Shown here: positions 24,816 to 33,214 of the stretch, piece by piece
Numbering within the stretch: the first letter of the stretch is position 1
How the letters are laid out: every line of letters begins with the position of its first letter
DNA from: Bdellovibrio sp. SKB1291214
GTDB taxonomy: Bacteria; Bdellovibrionota; Bdellovibrionia; Bdellovibrionales; Bdellovibrionaceae
NCBI RefSeq assembly: GCF_002209355.2
Contig: NZ_CP106855.1
Location: 2,294,001-2,358,000 of the forward strand
Length of the DNA: 64,000 nucleotides
Reading direction: 5' to 3'
Made by a program: the position numbers and the translations under genes
Notes under the pieces: generated by a model
The model's database searches: none
Told to the model about the DNA's origin: nothing
The model's input: only the letters and a program-made list of their open reading frames with translations

Positions 24816-26765
24816 TTATGCTGCTTGCAATTTTTTAGCAGGCACCAGATCTGTCATGTAAGGCACTTCCACTATCAGGGTTGTGCCTTTTCCATATTCA
24901 GAGCGCACGTGGACCGCGCCTCCTAGATGTTCTGCCGCATGTTTGATGGCATCCATACCCACTCCACGGCCCGAAGTTTCGGTGACTTGTTCGCGAGTGG
25001 AGAACTGACTGTCAAAGATGTGCTGGATAACTTCTTCATCGGATTGTTTAGAAACGTCAAAACCTTTTGAAGTTAATTTTTCTCGAATCACTTTGGCATT
25101 CACGCCCGCACCGTCGTCGTCGATGCGAATTTGCAACCAATCTATGGCATGCTTTCTTAAAAGATTAAATTGCACGATGATTGTACCAGCCGCGGGTTTT
25201 CCTTGCTCCTGACGGACAGTAGGGGCCTCGATGCCATGATCGACAGAGTTACGGAATGAGTGCACGAACGTGGCGAACAGAGTCGAATAAATCTCTGGCA
25301 AAACTTTTAGTTCGGCGTTTTTGAAAATAACGGGGTTTAGTTGCTTGTCTTGTTTCTCTGCCACTTTTTGAGCGACGTCGTTATAGGACTCAAAGAAAGA
25401 GCCTATGGACTCCATCATGAGGTCGTTTAAAAGCAATTGCGCTGCTGTATTTCCCTGCGGAAGTGACTGCAGTTTTTCCACCGTATTTTGCAATTTGCTA
25501 AGTGGAATTTCCAATTGACGCTCTTGAGACAGGGCTTTTTTGCCAAGAATGTCCTCTGATTTTATTAAAAACTTGTGGAAAGAAGACTCAATAAAAAGAG
25601 TTTCGTCTTGCAACTTTTTGTATTGTTCTGCATTTCTAGACTCTTTGAATTCAGAAAGCAGGGTTTCAGCTTTGTGACAGTATTCTGTCATGTCTTGAAT
25701 GGAAAATAGCGCCGCTCCACCTTTTAAGGTGTGCAGTTGGCGAAAAAGGGATTCATCGTCCGCGTTTTCCCAAGAGGCTTTAAGGCCCGATTTTAACTCC
25801 GACAAAAGAGATTCTGACTCACGAACAAAACGACCGATTTGGTTTTTGTTTTGAACCATATTGATGATCAAGTTTGCGTAAGAACGATCGCGCACCGCTT
25901 GTTCCTGAGCTTCAACCAATTTAGTGATATCAGAAGCAACCAGAACCACGCCATCCATTTTTCCTTCCGCATTTCGAAGCGGGAAGTACTCCAAAGATAT
26001 ACGATTGCCTTCAGAGTGTGGATAGGAAGCTGGTCCCAAGGGTGCTAAGTCTTCGAAGGGCAGCATTTCCATGAAAACAGTCTTCATCCACTTTTGGAAG
26101 CCATCCACTTTATTCGCTGGAAGTTTTAGCACATCCCAAATATTTTGACCCTGTGGACGACCTTCGATCGTGTGTTCGCAGGCTTTGGATGTGACTTCCA
26201 AAACTTTACCTTGCTCATTAAAGATTAAGAAGCCTTGGTTTAAACTGTCCAATAGAGCCGTCATCATCTGATTTAAACGTGACAACTCCGCAGTGCGGTC
26301 AGCGACCATTTTTTCCAAGTTTTTAGAATAGTTTTCTAACTGAACTTTAGCGTCTTCAAGATCTTTGATGACGTCTTCTTTTTGTTCAAGCTCGGCGCGA
26401 TATTTCTTTTGCAGGCGTTCTTCCAGAGTTACGTCCCGCACAAAAACGATCCAATTTTTATCACCCATGGAATCAAAGACGGGCTGCAAAGTGATTTGCA
26501 CCTTGCCTTCGCCGCCTTGAGGCGTTTGGAATGTCACTTCTTTATAAGGAGTGGGATCGCAGATATGAATGAGTTTGTCTAAACCTTCTATCGGCTCGCT
26601 GAAAGTAAATAGATCCAAGAACTTCATAGATCCACGAGTGATCTTTCTGACAGAAAGACCGCAAACAATAGCCGCTGTTTCGTTGCAATAGATCACCCTT
26701 TGTTCTGCGTTCAGAACAAAAACCGGTTCTAGCAAGGTGTCGAACAGCGAGTATTGTATTTTCAT
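24816..26765 (-). CDS. PAS/PAS/HPt/ATPase CheA-like histidine kinase
   Basis: A 649-residue cytoplasmic protein. In order: PAS domain (about 8-115), a coiled coil, a second PAS domain (about 165-285), an HPt helix bundle with phospho-histidine in LHTLKGGAALF (about 345), and a CheA-type ATPase with N box NSVDHGIEAP (about 505), G1 DDDGAGVNA and GRGVGMDA. There is no CheW-like P5 domain, so it is not a standard array CheA, and the HPt sits in the middle rather than at the start. It probably phosphorylates the nearby CheY-like or receiver-DUF4388 proteins. The next gene (FecR-like) is immediately upstream on the same strand, one base away. Confidence 0.88.
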   Translation of the reverse strand: MKIQYSLFDTLLEPVFVLNAEQRVIYCNETAAIVCGLSVRKITRGSMKFLDLFTFSEPIEGLDKLIHICDPTPYKEVTFQTPQGGEGKVQITLQPVFDSMGDKNWIVFVRDVTLEERLQKKYRAELEQKEDVIKDLEDAKVQLENYSKNLEKMVADRTAELSRLNQMMTALLDSLNQGFLIFNEQGKVLEVTSKACEHTIEGRPQGQNIWDVLKLPANKVDGFQKWMKTVFMEMLPFEDLAPLGPASYPHSEGNRISLEYFPLRNAEGKMDGVVLVASDITKLVEAQEQAVRDRSYANLIINMVQNKNQIGRFVRESESLLSELKSGLKASWENADDESLFRQLHTLKGGAALFSIQDMTEYCHKAETLLSEFKESRNAEQYKKLQDETLFIESSFHKFLIKSEDILGKKALSQERQLEIPLSKLQNTVEKLQSLPQGNTAAQLLLNDLMMESIGSFFESYNDVAQKVAEKQDKQLNPVIFKNAELKVLPEIYSTLFATFVHSFRNSVDHGIEAPTVRQEQGKPAAGTIIVQFNLLRKHAIDWLQIRIDDDGAGVNAKVIREKLTSKGFDVSKQSDEEVIQHIFDSQFSTREQVTETSGRGVGMDAIKHAAEHLGGAVHVRSEYGKGTTLIVEVPYMTDLVPAKKLQAA

Positions 26766-26766
26766 T

Positions 26767-28617
26767 TTACTTTACAAACGTTTCGTTTTTCTGATGATAG
26801 ACTGTGAACTCTCGTTTACTCGCCCAATCAGAAGGGATATCTCCCTTGGCTTCCGCACGGACGCGCCAATAGATTTTGCCCAGTGGAACTTTGCTCTTAA
26901 TCAAGTAACGATTGTTCGCCAAAGTTGAGGTGTAAAGAATATTCGAGAAGTCTTCTTTGTCAGAAACTTCCACTGTGTATCCTGTAGCACCGGCAACTTT
27001 TTTCCATTCAAGCCAGATGAACGGCTCTTGCTGAGTTTGCAAGAAGATCGACATGTTGTTAAATGGCTCCATCAAAGTAGGAGCGGTGATAGCTGGTCTC
27101 ATTTCTTCAACAAAGATGCTGCCCGTTTCACTTGGAGGACTTAGTTGACCCTTAGGGCTGATTGCATAAACGCGGTAATAACTTTGACCTTTATCCATTT
27201 GTGACCACAAAGTGGCGGTGTCCGACACGTCGAACTGTTGTGGATTTTGGAAATTCAAGTCCTTAGATACTTGCACACGATAGCCACGAGTTTTTGAAAC
27301 AGGTGTCCATTCCAATTTCGGAGCCATCTCGCTAGCGGGTCTGCGCTCTGTAGGGCGAGGGATGCGGAACTTGATATCCTTTGCAACCAATGTGGGACTT
27401 TCTGGAATTGGTTCTTTTTTTGCTGTGACTTGAATTTTAAATGGAACTGCTGCCGACCAAGAAGACACTTTTTTGTCTTGAGTCGTTCCATTGACGCGCA
27501 CCCAATATTCGCCGGACGGCAAGCGAGGGGTTAGGATGTTTTGCACGTAAGAGTTTCCTTCACGTAAAACTTTTTCGAACTTTTCGTCCTGAGAAATTTG
27601 CCAGCGATATGTTTTAAGTAAGGAGTCTGCCGACCAACGAACCTCAGTAGAGATCGCAAGTTGAGAAGGGTCGTCTACTTCAAGTTCCATCTGAAAATTA
27701 GCATTCTGATTAGGCGACGTGATCACTGGAACGTTCAAGTGCAAAAGAGTCACTTGACGAGTTTCAGAAGTTCCCACCTCACCATTGCGATCATAGGCTT
27801 TGACCCGCCAGAAATAGGGACCTGGCTCCAAGGGGTCTGCGATTTCAATTTTTCCGTCAGTGGTTGTTTTTACAACCGCGACGTTATTAAAGTCAGCAGT
27901 CGGCGAAACTTCCATTTCAAAGCGAGCGATGTTGCCGCGACCACGCCAGTTGAACGGCATTTTGTCGTCAGGATTTTCGCGAACATAGGTGGTGTTATTG
28001 GCAGTCAGCAACTCGACCGTGGGTTTCACAAGAGATTTTACACCTTGCGGGGAAACAGCAATGGGTTGCTCTTTATCCAATGACTTACGAACTTTTTTAT
28101 CTTGATAGTTTACCTTACCGGCTAACAGACGTAGGTCGACGTTGCCGGAGTGAGATTTTTTGAACTCGATTTTACCGCCACCATCCAGATTGAATTCTTC
28201 GGCGCCGGATTTGATTTTAATTTGTGAACCTTGAGTGATATCACCCACTAAATTACCGTAACGCAGGTCCAGGGACATCTGACCGTTCTTCATGTTAAGA
28301 GTGATCAGTGAGTTTGGAGCGATACGAATGACAGTGCCATCTTGCAGACGGATTTGCGCTTCAGAACGGTCGCCGGTGTAAATGGAATCATTATCAAAGA
28401 TTTTGTCTTCGCGGTTTGCGGGTAACCAACTGAATGTATCTAGGTTTTTTCTGCGGACGTCGTTTTGCGAAGTCGCTACGTTACCTATCAGTTCCATTTC
28501 ACTTTGATTGCCTTTAGGGAATAGAAGAGAGTCGTCGTACAAGAAGTACGAGAACAACAGCAGTACCAACACGGCCACGCCAAATATCGTTTTCTCTGTT
28601 TTACCTAAACGTTGCAT
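26767..28617 (-). CDS. FecR-domain membrane protein with Ig/FN3-like repeats
   Basis: A 616-residue protein with a single N-terminal membrane anchor (about 12-28), so it is mostly periplasmic. Residues about 75-175 form a FecR domain (DSIYTGDRSEAQIRLQDGTV, then NSLITL and a LRLLAGKV strand). At least three FN3/Ig-like units follow, each with the YxWRVxA/YxVxV strand pattern (GPYFWRVKAYD, SGEYWVRVNG, GKIYWRVRAEA). FecR proteins sense envelope signals; with the kinase directly downstream this may be the sensing partner. That is an inference from context. Confidence 0.8.
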   Translation of the reverse strand: MQRLGKTEKTIFGVAVLVLLLFSYFLYDDSLLFPKGNQSEMELIGNVATSQNDVRRKNLDTFSWLPANREDKIFDNDSIYTGDRSEAQIRLQDGTVIRIAPNSLITLNMKNGQMSLDLRYGNLVGDITQGSQIKIKSGAEEFNLDGGGKIEFKKSHSGNVDLRLLAGKVNYQDKKVRKSLDKEQPIAVSPQGVKSLVKPTVELLTANNTTYVRENPDDKMPFNWRGRGNIARFEMEVSPTADFNNVAVVKTTTDGKIEIADPLEPGPYFWRVKAYDRNGEVGTSETRQVTLLHLNVPVITSPNQNANFQMELEVDDPSQLAISTEVRWSADSLLKTYRWQISQDEKFEKVLREGNSYVQNILTPRLPSGEYWVRVNGTTQDKKVSSWSAAVPFKIQVTAKKEPIPESPTLVAKDIKFRIPRPTERRPASEMAPKLEWTPVSKTRGYRVQVSKDLNFQNPQQFDVSDTATLWSQMDKGQSYYRVYAISPKGQLSPPSETGSIFVEEMRPAITAPTLMEPFNNMSIFLQTQQEPFIWLEWKKVAGATGYTVEVSDKEDFSNILYTSTLANNRYLIKSKVPLGKIYWRVRAEAKGDIPSDWASKREFTVYHQKNETFVK

Positions 28618-28727
28618 AGTTCTCCCCGTAATCTCATCGGCGAAGCAACGATTTTAATTTATGGACCTAGGGCTAACTTATATGAGAATTTCTTTTCGGG
28701 ATTCTTGTTACGAGTCATACTAACTCT

Positions 28728-30560
28728 GTGAAAAAACGTGGCATATCAATTAGATATAAGGTTCTATTGCTTCTAACTTCGATCCCATTGATTACATTGA
28801 CGGCATATCTGGTGCTGGCGATGCGAATCTTTGAAGATGATAAGATTGCCTATGTCTTTGATTCTTCCAGCAGCATGTCGGGAACGATGGCGGCTCAAAT
28901 TAAGACACAGCTCAATGCGGTCCTGGGTACAGCAAAACCCATCTATCAAGATTATCTTTCGGTTTATAAATTCACTCCTGTCGCAAAATCTATTTTTGAT
29001 AATGAGTACAGTATCGAAGACGTGATCGTTTTCTCTCCCGGTGCGAACGGGCAATATCAAAAAGTGGCGGCCCTTGAAAAAGTTCCTGAAGGTGCGGACG
29101 GCCTTTTGAAATCGATCCAGTCCCACTTGCCCATGTATTTGGCAGAAGTTGAAGCCAATCAACGCGTCGTGAAAGTTCCGTTTAATGATGACCGGGTTTT
29201 GATCATGGATAAAGTGATGAACCAAGACAAAACCAAGGCGACCGTCTTTGCCATGCTGGTTCGTATGAGCGAAGCCTCTGAGATGTTCAATGCTGCGACT
29301 TCTCAAAAAATGTATCTGATAGCTAAAGATGGCACCGTGTTGTTCGGACCTGAGGGAATGGTTGGTCAAAAGTTGCAAACGGTGGTGACACCAAACTTCC
29401 TTGCAGACACGGGCAGCAAAGTTGCTCAAGGTGCTGAAACAGTTAAGGCCGGAAATGGCGTTGATTACTTGGTGTCATTTTCTAAGGCGGGATTTGGTGA
29501 TTTGACAGTTGTTACTACAATTGAAAAATCCAAAGCTTTAGGTGCCGTTCAAATTCTAATTAGAAAATCTTTGATCTTTTTCGGTATTTTGATTTCTTTG
29601 ACGGTGATTATCAGTTTGTTTGCTTCAACAGGTATCACACATGCTCTTACCCAATTGTTTACCGCAACTAAAAAAGTTTCAGAAGGTGATTTCAACGTAC
29701 GAGTGGATGTTTCCTCGAATGATGAAGTTGGAAGCTTGGCTGATAATTTCAATTTGATGGCGGCTGAGGTTTCTCGTTTGCTTGAACAAACTGCTGAAAA
29801 AGCACGTATGGAATCGGAGCTGCAAACAGCGAAAACGGTGCAGGAAACTCTGTTCCCAGATGCGCGCGCAAAAATCGGTCCTCTTTCAATTGCGGGTTTT
29901 TACGAACCGGCATCTGAGTGCGGTGGTGACTGGTGGCATTACTGTAAAGTGGGCGAGAAAATTTTCTTGTGGATCGGGGATGCAACAGGGCATGGAGCTC
30001 CCGCAGCATTAATTACTAGTGCTGCGAAATCAGCATCGACGATTATTGAGCGCTTGGATATTTCACCGGCAAAAGCGATGGAACTTTTAAATCGCTCTAT
30101 TTATGATGTTTCCAAAGGTCGCATCATGATGACATTTTTTCTTGCGAGCTTTGATTTGCAGACGGGTCGTTTCGTTTATTGTAATGCCTCTCACGAGGCT
30201 CCGTTTTTGATTAAAAAATCGGACGATCCTTTAAAGAAAAAAGACTTAGTGGCCCTGAACGAAGTGAATAATCCCAGATTGGGACAGGCCCGCGATTCTC
30301 TTTATGAGCAAACTAGCATTCAGGTATCCCCAGGTGATGCAGTTTTCTTTTATACTGATGGTATCCCTGACATCCAAGATCCAGGGAAGACCGCATGGGG
30401 AGAGCGGGAATTTATTAAAGCACTTATCGCTGCGAATAAGGACTTCCCAGCGGTCGGTGACTCGGTCGAGCGTTTCGCTAAGAGCTTTCAGGCGCACCGC
30501 CAAGGGGCCCCTTTAGTCGATGACGTGACCTTTTTTGTAGTGAAAAACGACGGCGTTTAG
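28728..30560 (+). CDS. Membrane-bound HAMP-SpoIIE (PP2C-like) phosphatase
   Basis: The 610-residue protein starts at GTG 28728. A membrane segment (about 13-33), an extracytoplasmic sensing region (about 35-275), a second membrane segment (about 278-300), a HAMP domain (about 300-352), a helical linker, then a SpoIIE/RsbU phosphatase domain (about 375-605) with the metal aspartates in CGGDWW and WIGDATGHG and a later TDGIPD. Such enzymes dephosphorylate STAS anti-anti-sigma factors in partner switching. The STAS-like gene follows 37 bases downstream. It diverges from the FecR gene. Confidence 0.9.
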   Translation: MKKRGISIRYKVLLLLTSIPLITLTAYLVLAMRIFEDDKIAYVFDSSSSMSGTMAAQIKTQLNAVLGTAKPIYQDYLSVYKFTPVAKSIFDNEYSIEDVIVFSPGANGQYQKVAALEKVPEGADGLLKSIQSHLPMYLAEVEANQRVVKVPFNDDRVLIMDKVMNQDKTKATVFAMLVRMSEASEMFNAATSQKMYLIAKDGTVLFGPEGMVGQKLQTVVTPNFLADTGSKVAQGAETVKAGNGVDYLVSFSKAGFGDLTVVTTIEKSKALGAVQILIRKSLIFFGILISLTVIISLFASTGITHALTQLFTATKKVSEGDFNVRVDVSSNDEVGSLADNFNLMAAEVSRLLEQTAEKARMESELQTAKTVQETLFPDARAKIGPLSIAGFYEPASECGGDWWHYCKVGEKIFLWIGDATGHGAPAALITSAAKSASTIIERLDISPAKAMELLNRSIYDVSKGRIMMTFFLASFDLQTGRFVYCNASHEAPFLIKKSDDPLKKKDLVALNEVNNPRLGQARDSLYEQTSIQVSPGDAVFFYTDGIPDIQDPGKTAWGEREFIKALIAANKDFPAVGDSVERFAKSFQAHRQGAPLVDDVTFFVVKNDGV

Positions 30561-30597
30561 TAATATAGGAATGTTCTTGTAACGGGAGATTTTAAGG

Positions 30598-31068
30598 ATG
30601 AGTAAACTCGACGTAAAAATGGACAAAGCAGCTAGTAAGTTGTCTGTTCAGATGAATGGAACAATCGATGAAGATGTCGATTTTTCGCAATTCGACTTGT
30701 CTGGTAACCAGGCAATTGAAATGGAACTTGGCGGCGTTAAGAGTATCAATTCCTGTGGTATCCGTGAGTGGATCAAATGGATGGGAACTGCGGGATCAGC
30801 TAACATCACATTCGCAAATTGCCCGAAAGTGATCGTAGATCAAATTAACATGGTAGACGGGTTCTTGCCGGGCTCTGCTAAAGTAAGTTCTTTCTTTGTG
30901 CCTTACTATAATGACGATTCGGGCGCAGAGAAAAACGTTCTATTCCGATACGGTACCGAATTCAAAGAGGGGTCTGTGACGCCTCCCGAAAGTGTAAAAG
31001 ATGAAGATGGTAACGAAATGGAAATGGACGTCATCGAGTCCAAATACTTCAAGTTCATTAAGAAGTAA
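30598..31068 (+). CDS. STAS-like anti-anti-sigma-type protein
   Basis: The 156-residue protein has an N-terminal STAS-like fold (about 1-105). The segment SINSCGIREWIKW corresponds to the (D/N)SxG phosphorylatable loop, followed by ITFANCPKVIVDQINMV. In relatives I know from other deltaproteobacteria-type genomes the part after VPYY carries a CxxC; here it is NDDSGAEKN, so that metal site appears lost. The C-terminus is acidic. It lies directly after the SpoIIE phosphatase and is the natural substrate candidate. No anti-sigma kinase of the RsbW type is seen in the window. Confidence 0.78.
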   Translation: MSKLDVKMDKAASKLSVQMNGTIDEDVDFSQFDLSGNQAIEMELGGVKSINSCGIREWIKWMGTAGSANITFANCPKVIVDQINMVDGFLPGSAKVSSFFVPYYNDDSGAEKNVLFRYGTEFKEGSVTPPESVKDEDGNEMEMDVIESKYFKFIKK

Positions 31069-31107
31069 AATTCCTCAACCATAGTCTAGGTTGATGGTCT
31101 AGAAAGT

Positions 31108-31143
31108 GAAGCGAGCCCTGGTTCCCAGGCTCGCTTTCTTCAT
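31108..31143 (+). terminator. Intrinsic terminator after the STAS-like gene
   Basis: GCGAGCC / GGCTCGC stem extended by TGG/CCA with one bulged base, followed by a pyrimidine-rich tract. Confidence 0.75.
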
Positions 31144-31185
31144 TTTAACCTTCATTTACGAGCATTTATTTCCGACAAGAGATTC

Positions 31186-33126
31186 GTGAGCGATGCAAAA
31201 AGTAAAATCCTTATTTTGGAAGATGACGAATCCGTCTCTACGGCACTGAAGGAAATTCTGAGTCGTGCGGGGCATTCTGTCCTTGTTGCAAGCCGTCCTG
31301 ATGAGGCGACGGGAATGCTGACATCTAATAATATCGAATTCCTTTTCTGTGACTGTATGTTGCCGCAAATGACGGGGATGGATTTTATCGAACGCATTCG
31401 TTCGGAGCATCCAAACTTGCGTTTTAAAGTTGTTTTGATGAGCGGTATCTTTACAGATAAGTCTTTCATTCAAGAAGCAACACAGAAAACTCAGGCTTTG
31501 GCATTCTTGCGTAAGCCATTTGAAATGGATCAAGTATTGAAACTGGTGAAGAAGGAAGCTTCTTCACGTGAAGAAACTACGAGTGCTCGTAAGCTTCTTT
31601 ACCAAATGTTCTCCAATCCTAAAGTGACTAACCGCCAAAAGCGTAAAGTTATTGAGTCGATTGAAGAGGTCAGCGGTTTTGACTTGCCGTTCTTGTATTC
31701 ACTGTTAGTGGAAACAAAGAGCAGTGGTTATTTAAATATTTATAATTCTGATGGATCTGTCTCTGGTATTTCGTTCTGTAACGGTAACATCGTAGGTGTT
31801 GACGTTGACGATAAAACGACATTCTTGGGGGAGATGTTGATCCAATCAGGCTATGCCACTCCGACGGACGTGCAAACCGCTTTGCGCGATAAAAACAACC
31901 GTCGTATTGGTAATTATCTCATCCAAAACAATCAACTAAGTCCGCATGCCTTCGATTTGATCTTGATGGAGCAAATGAATATCCGTCTGGTGAAAACGAT
32001 CGTGGATGAAAAGATCCGCGTGAATTTTGCGGCTGCCGAAGTTGAAATGTCCAATCCGTCGATTGATGCTGACGCCTTGTCATTGTACCTGCACGACTGG
32101 ATTGCTTCGAAATTGTCTTTGAAATGGTTGAAGTCTTTCTACATGATTTGGACGGGCAACGTGATTGCGAAAAGTCCAACATTCGTCGAGGATCATCCGG
32201 CATTAAGCGTGTCGATGATTAAATCTTTGGATGGCTTCATGGCTAAGATTGACGGGGAAACAACGATCAATAAGCTTTTGGATGTCAAAGGCTATACAGA
32301 GATCGGTGTTTACAAAGCGGTCCGCTTCCTATTGACCAAGGGTTTGATTGTGTTCGCTCAAAGAGCGGCCTTTGAAAGTCCTGAGGTTCAATTGAAATCC
32401 TTGCAGAAAGTGTGGGCCAACCTTGAAGGTAAAAACGGTTTTGAAATCGTTTCCTACATGGAAAGCGGTACGATGGGATCTTCTTTGGAGAGTGTCCTTG
32501 AGGATTTCGTAACTGCATTGGGACCTGAGCCTGCTGATCCAAAATCAGAGGTGGGTATTTTGTGGACGCGTATCAAGAAAGAAGCAGAAGATGCAGTTCT
32601 GGTTGCGCAGGACTCGAATAAAGCGACTCAATTCCGTCAGGAAGCAAAACGCTCTGAAGCGGAAAACAAACTTAAAGCCAACAGCATGTTGGAAGATGTA
32701 AAAAAAGCATTGCAGTACACGCAATACGCAAAAGCTATGACGATGGTGGCAGAGATTGCAAAATTGAACCCACAACAAGCACAGCTTTTCCTTTATAGCT
32801 CATGGGCTAAATTGGGTGTGGCGCAAACTTCAGACGGCGTTCGCCGTGCAGCTTTAAGTAAAGAAGTAGAAATGGAGATGATGCAAGTCCCTCCAGATGA
32901 GCGCTATGATGCTTTGTATCCGTTTGTTATGGGGCTTTTCCAAAAAGTCCGTGGTGATGCGGCGGGCGCTCGTAAACAGCTTGAAAAAGCCATTGCAATG
33001 GATGCTTCTTTCATGTCGGCCCGTCGGGAACTATCGACATTGAGTGCGGCAGCGAAAAATCAAAAGCAAGACGTCTTCAATATGGACTTGAAACAAATGG
33101 TTTCAGGTTTCTTCAAAAAGAAATAG
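31186..33126 (+). CDS. Receiver-DUF4388-TPR signalling protein
   Basis: A 646-residue protein from GTG 31186. Residues about 5-125 are a receiver (LEDDESV, phospho-Asp in FCDCMLPQ, LMSG, RKPFE). A DUF4388/PATAN-like module follows (about 160-290: KSSGYLNIYNSDG, then FCNGNIVGVDVDD and GEMLIQSGY), then a helical region and TPR-like helices at about 500-625 (ALQYTQYAKAMTMVAEI, ARKQLEKAIAMD). Such proteins link phosphorelays to motility or surface behaviour in other bacteria. The gene ends at a giant hairpin shared with the convergent gene. Confidence 0.82.
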   Translation: MSDAKSKILILEDDESVSTALKEILSRAGHSVLVASRPDEATGMLTSNNIEFLFCDCMLPQMTGMDFIERIRSEHPNLRFKVVLMSGIFTDKSFIQEATQKTQALAFLRKPFEMDQVLKLVKKEASSREETTSARKLLYQMFSNPKVTNRQKRKVIESIEEVSGFDLPFLYSLLVETKSSGYLNIYNSDGSVSGISFCNGNIVGVDVDDKTTFLGEMLIQSGYATPTDVQTALRDKNNRRIGNYLIQNNQLSPHAFDLILMEQMNIRLVKTIVDEKIRVNFAAAEVEMSNPSIDADALSLYLHDWIASKLSLKWLKSFYMIWTGNVIAKSPTFVEDHPALSVSMIKSLDGFMAKIDGETTINKLLDVKGYTEIGVYKAVRFLLTKGLIVFAQRAAFESPEVQLKSLQKVWANLEGKNGFEIVSYMESGTMGSSLESVLEDFVTALGPEPADPKSEVGILWTRIKKEAEDAVLVAQDSNKATQFRQEAKRSEAENKLKANSMLEDVKKALQYTQYAKAMTMVAEIAKLNPQQAQLFLYSSWAKLGVAQTSDGVRRAALSKEVEMEMMQVPPDERYDALYPFVMGLFQKVRGDAAGARKQLEKAIAMDASFMSARRELSTLSAAAKNQKQDVFNMDLKQMVSGFFKKK

Positions 33127-33135
33127 CGGCAAAAG

Positions 33136-33213
33136 GTACGGACACACTTAGTCCAAATAAAAAAGGCTGGAATTAATCCCAGCCTTTTTTATTTGGACAA
33201 AGTGTGTCCGTAC
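33136..33213. terminator. Long inverted repeat acting as a bidirectional terminator
   Basis: Two 35-base arms (33136-33170 and 33179-33213) pair with one mismatch around an eight-base loop. The inner part (AAAAAAGGCTGG / CCAGCCTTTTTT) is a classic bidirectional terminator. The outer part (GTACGGACACACTT, then GTCCAAAT) is far longer than termination needs and fills almost the whole gap between two convergent genes. A near copy of one arm lies inside the methyltransferase gene at 56781. Confidence 0.9.
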
Positions 33214-33214
33214 T

